NCBI RefSeq assembly: GCF_964340395.1
Contig: NC_135569.1
Span: 472,501-536,500, forward strand
Length of the DNA stretch: 64,000 nt
Direction of reading: 5' to 3'
From: Glandiceps talaboti
Lineage: Eukaryota; Hemichordata; Enteropneusta; Spengelidae
Numbering within the stretch: the first letter of the stretch is position 1; every line of letters begins with the position of its first letter. Below are positions 26,837 through 37,200 of this stretch, piece by piece. A program made the position numbers and the translations under genes. Under the pieces are notes generated by a model. That model saw only the letters and a list, made by a program, of their open reading frames with translations. It was not told the origin of the DNA and searched no databases.

Positions 26837-28711
26837 CAGGGCTCAAAATTAAAAGTAGTCCCATGCCCTTAGACTACCAATTCTTGTCATGGGACTATCA
26901 TAATTTGCAGCTGGTAGCCCACTCAGGCTACCACTGATTATGTGAAGATATTTATTTTAAAAACACAGATATTTCAAATAGAGGAACTCTGTTTTCAGTT
27001 CAGGAATATAGGACCATTGAACACCATCCTTGGGATACCAATTTCAGAAGTTGGTAGCTCACTAGGACTATTAACCCTTTCACCACCAGTACCCGATATA
27101 CCGGGACGCGCTAGGGCGCCCACCAGTACCCGGTATACCGGGACGCCAAAGTTCATTCACCTATCTTGCCGTAAAACCGTTCAAAGGCAGCAATTGCTGC
27201 AAAATTTGCTGCCATAACTAGTTCCACACATGCGTATTAGCCTTGTTTATATTGCCTGCCATTTTGAATGTATGATAGTGAACGGTATCGAGAGCTACGA
27301 TCCAAATGACGAGCGATCGTAATTTTACGTGCGTTTTTCGCCCACAAGATCGAATTTAAACATGGCGGATATAATTAACGGCTCTCATAACATGGTCTAC
27401 GATATAAATTATGTCACTGTCTTTGAATATTTCGACTGAATTTGACTCGAAATACATCATTGAATACAAGTATTTAGCTGTGGGAACACATTGTACTTGT
27501 GTGTAAGCATCAAATTCCCGCTAAGTCCGTATGAGCTGCCGGCGGCAGTTTACGGTTGAATTTTTGAATATCGGCAAATTTACGCAATCTTGTGACAGGT
27601 ACCGACTCCCATACTAACGTCTTGGTTGTAATTTTTGGCTATAAAATGGATTATTTTGGTTTTATTTCTTTTGTTACATCTCAGTAATGACTTGTATTTG
27701 TACTTGCTCAGCGTGTAAAGGTCAGTGGAGGGAAATTTATGCACGATACGGGCGATTTTACGAATCGGATTTTTTATGTGCGTTTTTCAACGTAAAATTC
27801 AAATTTCAACATCGCCGAAGCAAAATCTGTCTCCCCTAACGTAACTTACAATGTAAATAACGGTGCTGTTCGTAGAAATTTCCACTCAATTTTGACTATG
27901 AATACGATGTTTTATACAAGGAGATGACTGAGTGAACTCAATGCAGGAAATGGAAGGATCAGATTATCGCAACGTAACTTCAAAGTCCCGACTGCATATT
28001 TGGTTTTGTGGGTACAGCATGTTGGCAAAAAGCGCCACTTTGGCGTCCCGATTTGGACTCGTATACTACCAACTTGTGGGCATTTTTTACTGATTTTGAG
28101 CATAAATTTGGTGATAATTTTTTGTTGTTCTGTCAAATAATGATATATAATTACACAAACTAATTTTTCTGAAGGTATTGGTGCAACGACTTCAGGTATT
28201 TTTGTCCCTTTCATTGTCGGTGCGGGACCGACTAATTGCGTCGTAATCAGATTAGAGAGCCGTTATTTTTTTCCGTTCAAATGTAATACGACTGAAAATA
28301 ACATTTTCTGCCAAATTTTCGCCGATTTTGACCATTTAACCAGTATACATAATTTTGTAGAAACATAAATGTTGGTATTTTGAATTTAGTTTGTTATATA
28401 AATGTTTTGTTTATTTGTGACATGTCAATAACACAGGTTTTTTTTACCAATATTTTCTTATTTTAACCCAAATTTCAGTTGTGAATGTGATATTTGAATC
28501 TGATTATTTGTAAGTATGATATAGACAATTTATTTTCCAGTAAAATGATACCTAATTTTCAAAGATTGGGCAATTCTAAGGATTTTTGTATCAATTTGAT
28601 TGCATACCACTCACTCTCACTTTATGTTAGTGAGGGGGCTGGTGGAGCACAAGCAATCCCATGAGGCCAATGGTGGTGAAAGAGTTAAAGAAAGAAGTTA
28701 ATTTCAAGCCC
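26837..28711. mobile_element. hAT-like non-autonomous element, copy 1 (interrupted)
   Basis: The left end is CAGGGCTCAAAATTA and the diverged right end TAATTTCAAGCCC at about 28711. The sequence matches the 54649-54933 copy over its full length. It is split by the TTAA-flanked insertion at 27075-28684. Target duplications are not recognisable. Confidence 0.75.
27075..28684. mobile_element. piggyBac-like non-autonomous element flanked by TTAA
   Basis: TTAA at 27071-27074 and 28685-28688 flank terminal inverted repeats CCCTTTCACCACCA and TGGTGGTGAAAGAG (one mismatch). The interior is CpG-richer than the surroundings. Near the left end are two copies of a palindrome (CCCGATATACCGGG and CCCGGTATACCGGG, the latter at 27129-27142). 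GGACGCCAAAGT at 27141-27152 recurs inverted at 28037-28048. No transposase frame is recognisable, so it would depend on a transposase from elsewhere. Confidence 0.75.
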
Positions 28712-28727
28712 AAACATCTCATAAACG

Positions 28728-29060
28728 TCAAAGCCTGCAATGGAATTGGTGTAGTTTGGTCAATATTGATGGATGAGTCATATGAGAAATTGTCTTTCTG
28801 AATCCAATACATGACAGATTAGGTGTAGTGTACATACACAGTGTAATCAACAATTTTGAAAATAAGTTATGTCCATTCAGTGTCATCAACAAAATAAGTT
28901 GGTAATTCAGGTGATGAGGATGCCTCTGTGACCAAAAAGCTTTACAGATATCATTCAAGCACATACCCATAGTGGCACAATGCCCTTTATACTTCCATAG
29001 CTCCCTTGGGAGTTTGCAATCTATACAGCCACTGTAAGTCGATCGGATTAAAACATTCAC
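28728..29060 (-). other. Unidentified 110-codon open frame
   Basis: It begins MNVLIRSTYSGCIDCK. There is no recognisable domain and it is probably fortuitous. Confidence 0.12.
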
Positions 29061-29094
29061 ATTGTAGCCTCTATCCTATCAGGTCCCATATTAT

Positions 29095-29160
29095 ATGGCT
29101 GGGACACAGTAATGGTTCAAATCTTGGCCAAGGACTTTAGCCATTCAGAAACAAAAGGAA
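29095..29160 (+). mobile_element. Possible SINE fragment with B box
   Basis: GGTTCAAATCTTGG fits a pol III B box and is followed by CCAAGGACTTT, a word common in tRNA-derived SINEs. No A box was found at the right distance. Confidence 0.25.
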
Positions 29161-29395
29161 GCAATGAGGCAGATTGCAAGCCAGCTGGCAGCTATGCTAA
29201 TATTCCATGAGAAACCTATATTAAAGTTTAGCTTGATTGAAAGACATGATGGTTTAATCAGGAAGACATCTGTCTTTTGTTGGCTATAGTGTAATAACAT
29301 ACCACTTTATCCTTTCTTTTGATATTATGTGATGCCTGCACAGAAGTACCTAGAAAATTTACATGGAATTAATCCCATAGATAGTATGTGACCTT

Positions 29396-29698
29396 TGTTA
29401 CAAAGTTATTGATGGGAAAAACTTTTGAAAGAGTCTGGTCATCTCAAGGTCAGAGATTTGCAACAATTTGATGGGAAAACTTTTGTAAGAGTCTGGTCAT
29501 CTTGAGGTTGGAGATTTGCAACAATTTGATGGGAAAACTTTTGAAAGAGTCTGGTCATCTCAAGGTCAGAGATTTGCAACAATTTGATGGGAAAATGTTT
29601 GAAAGAGTCTGGTCATCTCAAGGTCGGAGATTTGCAACAATTTGATGGGAAAATGTTTGAAAGTGTCTGGTCATCTCAAAGTTGGAGATTTGCAACAT
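29396..29698. repeat. Minisatellite, about 5 copies of a 58-60-bp unit
   Basis: The unit contains GATTTGCAACAATTTGATGG, GAAAACTTTTGAAAGAGTC and TGGTCATCTCAAGGTC. Copies differ by a few substitutions. Confidence 0.95.
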
Positions 29699-30029
29699 TT
29701 TAAAATAGTCAAAATTGTAGACAGCAGTTAATGATGTGATTTTAAATTTTTGCAAATAGTATATTTGAAATAGTCATGATGATCTGGTTGGCAGAGAAGA
29801 CCATCCTTACCTATCCAAACTGTCTCACGAGGGCGCTACAAGAAATGACAGCCTTTACACACAAGATCTTCCTTGTTTAATGATGGGACGAATGGGGAGG
29901 GGGGGGGGTGGGGTTATGCAGCACAGGTTACGGAGATGTGTACATTTTGAAGTACATAATTGATACAAGAAGTTCAGTTTAAGAACTTAGGGAAAAATTG
30001 CTCTAAAATTGTATTTTACTCAAATATAT

Positions 30030-30201
30030 TTTCACTACTAGCAAATTTTGTGATTTTGCAGTCTTCAGCCCATTCTTAAACACTAATTTTTACTAATTAC
30101 CAGATAGGTACTTTGTTTTCATGTACAAGGAGACATTTTAGTCACTTTATTTTTACATTAGTGAAAATAAGTCTCTCGCGAAAATTTCCATGTTTACAGT
30201 A
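30030..30201 (+). mobile_element. TACTGTAAAC-ended MITE, copy C (5' truncated)
   Basis: It shares TTTTGCAGTCTTCAGC and ACTAATTACCAGATAG with copy B and TCATGTACAAGGAG with copy A. It ends GAAAATTTCCATGTTTACAG followed by TA. Confidence 0.6.
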
Positions 30202-30767
30202 TTGCACCATCATTTTGTGTGGAACCCTTGTATTAAAAGTAGATGAGAAACTTGGGTAGATTTTAACTAACGTCGTACTTCACGAGAAAACAATACAGAT
30301 TTTCATAGGTCACAAAGAAAGTGTTGTATACCAGTAGCATATCAAAATAGCTTATAGGAGACAGTGATTAGGTTATCAAAGTTTGTTATCGGGAAGAAAA
30401 AAAAGTCCCCCCCCCTTCTCGTGCCATACCCTTACCTTATTTCGTTATCGTTTGATGCTAGATGCACTGGAAACAGAATAATGTCTCTCACCATACTGTA
30501 CCAATGGTTTGTCGTCACATAAAAACCACTGTGTTATGTAGATAGTTCCTGATTTTCAAAAGGAACTTGAAAAAATAAAATTATTGTCGGTTGTGTTGTG
30601 TTGAAGTCTTACATCATAGATGTAAATTGGTTTATTTAGGGGTTTGAATATATTTCGGGATTTCATAAAGAAAAATTTGAATATCTTTTCAGTTTTTTGA
30701 CAAACATGTTCATACATTCCTACAGAATTATTAATAATTGGAAGATGCCATTGTATTATAGGGGTGC

Positions 30768-31166
30768 TTAGGTTACAATACCAAGGGACGGAATTTGTAT
30801 GCTGGATTGATTGCTGCCAGACTTTGAGAAGTTGCTCCTCATTTGTTGTAGGAGTGACCCCCTAAAACTGTGTAGTGTTAGCCCAGAAATGTATGTAAAT
30901 TTGTTTTTTTCATAAAATGAAAAGATTCTAAATTTTGAAATGGTGGTCACTGAATGATATTTGAATTCAGTTGTATCTGTTACAAGCACCGGACCGAGAC
31001 GTTTTAACAAGTTGAGACTTCTCCCCGATTGATTTGTAGTTGCCACGGAGACAATGGATCCTGATCTGATAAAGGTTTGATATAATTTTGTGGTCAATTT
31101 GTACAGAAACAAAAACAACATGAAAAGGCCATGAATTTTACCAATGTCATTAGCCATGGGGTTCAT
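30768..31166 (-). other. Unidentified 132-codon open frame
   Basis: It begins MNPMANDIGKIHGLF. It is the longest non-repeat frame outside the p53-family gene. No domain is recognised and no splice context supports it. Confidence 0.15.
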
Positions 31167-31373
31167 GCCACATACATGTGTGTCTGTATCATGGCGTCTA
31201 TATTTATGTTAATATGAAGATATTATGAAATATCTGAACATTTGTGAAATTTTAAACGTAAGGACAGTGTTTTGTCATGTTTTATCAGAGTAAACACATT
31301 TTTGTCCTATTTGTGTATCCCAATATGTGAGTGTATTCTGTAAAAATGTACAGTGTACCTCATGTATTGCTAG

Positions 31374-31680
31374 CGTTTAGCTAGCTATAACCAGGGGATA
31401 ACTCAGTGCTAACACTGGACTAGCTATAACCAGGGGATAACTCAGTGCTAACACTGGACTAGCTATAACCAGGGGATAACTCAGTGCTAATACTGGACTA
31501 GCTATAACCAGGGGATAACTCAGTGCTAATACTGGACTAGCTATAACCAGGGGATAACTTAGTGCTAACACTGGACTAGCTATAACCAGGGGATAACTCA
31601 GTGCTAACACTGGACTAGCATTGATCTATCCTGGGGAAACCTTAGTGCTAACACTGGACTAGCATTGAGTTAGCCAGGCT
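31374..31680. repeat. Minisatellite, 7 copies of a 39-bp unit, plus short GACTTAGC repeats
   Basis: The unit is CTAGCTATAACCAGGGGATA then ACTCAGTGCTAACACTGGA. The period is divisible by three, so the minus strand reads as a perfect 13-residue repeat (LALSYPLVIASPV). GACTTAGCGTTCAC-type repeats follow to about 31790. Confidence 0.95.
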
Positions 31681-31799
31681 TGAGGTCATGACTTACTATT
31701 TGAGGTCATGACTTAGCGCTTGAGGTACACGTCTTAGCATTTGGGATCACGACTTAGCGTTCACGACTTAGCATTCACGACTTAGCGTTGGTTAAAGAT

Positions 31800-34006
31800 G
31801 GAGGAAGAATCTAAGAAAAAAAGAACATTACTAATGACTGAGCACTTAGTCAAAGTGACATTACCGGTATGCTAAGTTAGAGATGAAAGGGGTTTACCAA
31901 AAAAATGCATCTAGTTGAAAAGCCTTAGCTTTGGCAAAATAGAGAAATGTATGTTTCAGAAAACTCAACTGATCCTAGTTTAAGCCATCAACCCTAAACA
32001 TTTTGAACATGTAAAACTAAAAGATAAGAAATTTGTCTTGACCTTCGTCTGTTTTCTTATCCCAGTGATGTCTGTACATATTTCATCAAACTATCACAGG
32101 AGGGGTATTCTGACCGACATTTTGTTTGTTTTGGGGTCAAAGCAATATTTTTTTCAAAAATAAAAACAAAACATGAAATAAAATCTTGACCTCCCTACCA
32201 AATTTTCTGAGGCCATGTTATCGGATGGTCACAAGTATTAGTCTTTTTTTCGCCTTAGCATGAAGTCAAAAGTAAAAGGATCGTCCAAAAAACAGTGCAA
32301 CTTTGTTGAAGTTCTTGACTTCATAAAGGGTTTTTAAAATATCATAGTGAGCGTTGACAATAGCTGAGTTCTAAATTCAAGCAAAAGCTTGACAAAGTAC
32401 TTGAATGGTAATTTTATCAGATTTTCCTATCTTGGTTGCCATGGTAATTTAACCTTTACAAAAAAAATGTTTTGATATTTTTGGTTTGAATTATTGCCTG
32501 ACGATCTATATATTTTTATTGACCACAGTTACTGATTTTTGACCTCGCAAAGTATGTCAACGTAGACATGCCAGATGAGAGTGAAGGAGTGTATGGGGAT
32601 TGGTTACTAGACTAGAGTGACATTAGAGTCATATTACTATATATTAACCACCGTAATTTCACGGCCATTGTCTAATAAACCACAGACAAATTGCATGGTT
32701 AGTTGACCTCTCAGGAGGTCAAGTCAGACTTGAGTGGTAAATTGTCAGTCATCAATAGTTGTCCTAGAGGGGGGTGTTTGCTATTGCCATAGTAGCCTAG
32801 ACCAGGTTCACAGTCATCAGGTGCTGTTGTGGTGTGGGTGGCACATTGGCATGTACTTTTGAGCGTTATGTACTTTTGTTATAAGAATTGTCTAACTGAA
32901 GTAGAATTTGTCACAATATTTACCAATGAAGCGAAAATGAAAATGATATGTCCACTTTTAACAATGTAGAAACTATACCCTTTAGGAAATGTTTGTCTAA
33001 GCCACTTTCAAGGCCAAGCTTGTATGAGAAAAAGAACATACTTAGGTGAGTCTGTGTCCTGAGGCAAAAAGTTAATCTTGTGAAGCATTGAAGTTCTTTA
33101 GTTATATACTTTGCGTGTTGGTCAAAAGGAAAAGTAACCTTTGTCATTTTCGATAAGAATACAGAAGTGATGACATAAATCATTTGATTTCTTTTGTGCA
33201 GGCGTTTTTGTACATGTACTATAAAGTTGTCGTACATGTACTATAAAGTTGTCGTACAACATGTACTATAAAGTTGTCGTACATGTACCAGGGTTTTATA
33301 TCACTTTTTGGTTATGGGGGTCTTTGTGACCCAAGGTCTGAAAATTTGGGGGTCACAGCTGGAAATCTGGGGGTCATTCACAAAACCAAGCAATTAATGT
33401 CTGTAAGATGGGGAAATAGTACAATGGAGCAATTGAAATAAGCCAGAACAGAATTAAATTGATTTGAATGAACTTGAGAAGGTAAATGAAAATACAAATA
33501 ATTAAGTTTAATCCCAGTCTTTATTCATCCATGAGATAGGAACTTTGTTATACCATACATTTACATTTTTATCATTCGTAATTCAGATTTTAGAGATTTT
33601 GAAAGTACCTGTTCAATGCATTCTTTGAACTCCCTGACAATCTGGGGCTGTTTGTAATAGTCAGTGTCTAAACCATTCAAAGTTTGAACATGCATGAAAT
33701 TGGTATTTATACATCATGATCGCAAGGGAGATCTTGTTTAGCCATTATATCATAACATAAACATGTTAACAGTTTGCAGTTGAGTTGAGTATGACAGTAA
33801 CTATGATATTACATTGTCACTCATCTCTTGAGATTTCCTCCCGTTTGTTACCTGACGATCTGTAGTAAAGTTCAACTTCATGGACAACAAACAAACACTG
33901 TTTATGTGACTTCTAGAGTCTTGATTTTGTGTAAGCGTAGAGTTTCTGAAATTTGAACACCCTTCAGAGACAGAATTTTGACATGACGTTACGGTCTGAC
34001 AAGTAA
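31800..34006. other. Unassigned AT-rich DNA
   Basis: TTTTCTGAGGCCATGT at about 32205 also occurs at about 24570, suggesting an old interspersed repeat. The 105-codon minus frame at 32920-33237 has no recognisable domain. Three copies of ACATGTACTATAAAGTTGTC lie at 33213-33285. Confidence 0.5.
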
Positions 34007-34219
34007 CAATCTGATTAAAATCTGATGTGTAGATAGGCCATGTTTCTTTAATTTACCTTTACTTCATCGTCTTATACATGCGTCTTTTGTCTTCCGGTTG
34101 TTACCAGTGAGATAGACGGTAACACCCGGAAGACAAAATACGTACGTAAAAGACGCAATTACAAGGACACATGGAAGTACAACGTAGCCTATCTACACAT
34201 CTGATTTTAATCGGATTGT
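34007..34219. mobile_element. Foldback element with two nested inverted repeats
   Basis: The outer arm ACAATCTGATTAAAATCTGA then TGTGTAGATAGG (34007-34038) pairs with 34187-34219. The inner arms are TTTTGTCTTCCGG..GTTACC (34084-34105) and GGTAACACCCGGAAGACAAA (34118-34137). The region is CpG-richer than its surroundings. No coding sequence is present. Confidence 0.75.
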
Positions 34220-37200
34220 CAAGTAATGACACCATTTAAAACGACTGAGCCACCCATCGTTGAAAGTTCAATTCTTCGTCGGTAAAACCAGTGACTTCTT
34301 ACTAGTGCCACGGCAGAATCTGTGTCAGACAGCCTGCCGCTGAAGAAACTATCATCTCGGACCAGCAGCCATTTTAAAAAGTTAAAAACCATTGGAAATA
34401 TTTAACCCAATGAGAAAAAAGTTAACAGTTTGAAAAAGTATCAAAACAAAGCACTGACACAGTATATATCTTGCTATTGGTGCAAATGGCGACATCCTGA
34501 TGAATAAATAATGAAGTTCCGGAACTTTTCATTTCAAGTTTCTACTGTAATCAGAATCTAATGCAAGTGAATGCAATCACTTCAAACGGAGAGGAATATT
34601 ATATCTTTGGTCTAAGTGAATGAAGTTTGTTTTATTGAGCTTGATTGACAGTGTGCGTTTGTCATTTTGTGATGAGAGAGATCCTCAATGTTTGCGCCAT
34701 TCATCGTGATTTTATTTTGGAAATGGTATTATGATAGATGAGGTCAGGGTGAGGGATTAGGTTCGACTGGGGACAATTGTAGATTTTACCTTTCTGTTTG
34801 CTCATAATATAAAGTCAAATTAAATTTTAGACTGAGCCCACACTTACTGAATTATTTTGGACATGCCCTGGTTTGAACAGCGCCCTCTGTAGTTGTCAAT
34901 GATGATAAACATGTTTCAGTAAGTAATTATTATTCACATGAAACAAGGATAACAGATAAATGACTAACGTAAATAACATCTGGACTTTGCCTGTTTTAAG
35001 TAAAAATATGTACAAAAATTGGGAAAGTAGGTATCAAGATGGGTTACGGTCAAAAGGCCCATAACTCTGGTGATAATCGTTGTGGCCAATAAAACGCATT
35101 AAAGTCATGTAGTTTCTGCTGTTGGTTTTGTATAGGGATAGTCTAGTAACTGTATGTGTGGTTGTTTTTACAATCTCTCTATCGTATAGTCAAATGGCTT
35201 TTTCCAGCACGACATTCCATTGTTACCACCAACAGTAGCAGTTTAATGCACAAAAATGATGGGAGTTACAGCGTTCTCATGTGCAAGACTGGTGATAGAG
35301 TTTGTAGGAAACTGAATGAAGTAACCAATGACAACCACCTGTCAATGTGAGATGGATTTCTACTGACATGCTGTGTTCATCCTTTCCCCAGCAGGAAATT
35401 TAGCTAGATTTTCGATAGAATGTGTCCATTGACTATATGTGGTGGGAGAGATTGTAGAAAATCTAACAGGAATCAGATTTGACTTGAAAAATGGAAACAA
35501 AGATTAGATATTAACTCTGGTCCTGCCACAGCCATTATCTTTACCATTGGATTATTAGCCATTGGATTTGAAGAAGAAGAGGGATTTATACACAAATGGA
35601 GGAAGTATCAAATAAATGAAACCCAAACAGATTTAAAAAAAAAAAAAACACTTTTCCAGCTTTTCTTCTCCTGACTTAAAAATTGTTAAAACATTTAGTC
35701 AAATATGTAAAAAATAAAACCTATTGAAACTAAAACAAACAAACAAAGAAATAGAAAAAAAAAACCTTTATGTCTGTTATTAAAATGAAGACTGAAAATT
35801 TTTTAATTTGAATTTTTAAAAAATTACCATCCTACAATTCCAGGACCTGAAAATTGCTCATACTTCTGTACAAATGTATAAATAAACAATAGAATTAAAA
35901 GAACACTTTATGGTTGTAAAAATATCAGTCTGCCAAAGTCTGAAATTTTTTATTTCAAATTGTTAACAAAATTTACTTTCGGTAGTTTTTCTACCCCAAC
36001 TGAAGGGGTAGAACTTGAAACTGACAGAACATCAACCCACAATTGGAAATGTTGTTGAAAATCCTGGAAAAATGTTTTGTGATTCTGGAAAGTATAATGC
36101 ATTACATCTCAGTCTCTGAAATATGGAAAACTTTCCATTGTCTGATGTGTAGTGTCCATTATGGAAAGTGAAAGGGATAATGTTATGTACAAAATGTCCA
36201 CAAAAAACAGAATAATGACGAGAAATTTTAGCAACTTGAAAATATATCAAATTATTGATGGATAGAGAAAGTGATGTATATATGTCATTAAAGTTTGTGA
36301 GTTTGATAATTAACTTCACTTGTATTGATCATTTTCCAGCAATATACATAGCAAATCATTATCTTGAATAGGACTTAGAAAAGCCTGGAGAGGTACAAGA
36401 TGTTTAGGAAATTAAACCAAATGTTTTAACAGCTTGGGGACATTATTTGAAATGACTTTTTTAAAGTCTTTGTTTACTCTTAGCCATGTGTATCATCAGT
36501 AACACATAGGCAGCAATTCCGGAAATATTTAGGCAACTCGGAAGTAAAGTGACGTCTTTTGTGTGTAAAGTTTAAAAAGACCAAGACTAGAGGTAATGTT
36601 TCCGGAAGATCCATTGTCAAACAAATATATTCCCATTGTAAGTGAATTTAAAGGTCCAGGGAAAACAATGGTGTGAGGGTAACACAAAAGATTTCAATCC
36701 CAGTTAGGGATGGAAAGGCATTCCTCAGACACCAGAGATTTGATGGTTTTAAGCTATTACAATAATGACATGGTTTACATGATGATAGGGAAATAGAACA
36801 TTGTGACCCAAGTATTGTGACGTAGAAGAGTGCGTTGGCGGGAGTTATGCAAGTCTGTCGTGAATATTTATGTTTACATTTCTAAGACACCATTGAAGTC
36901 CTCAAGAAAGCTCCCAAGGAGTTACTTGTGAGAAATGGTTTGCCAAATGCTGAGAACTCTAAATTTGGTGAAATTTTAGTTGTATCTGATACTTTTATTG
37001 CAATAAATTAAGAGCATTGATACTGAAATGGACAAGTCTGGTAAAATCTGTTATGACTTAACCACAAAAACAAAGAGAATATCTTGTAACAATTTTCAGA
37101 AATGAAAATTGGGTAAATTTTTTGAACAAGTTTCTCAGAGACTGTAGCCTAAATCTTTGCTATACATGTTATCAGGGAAATCAACAAAGTAAGAACAAAA

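Noticed and set aside
31377-31610. 13-residue-repeat protein on the minus strand
   Set aside because: A 39-bp minisatellite with period divisible by three. No start context or splice evidence.
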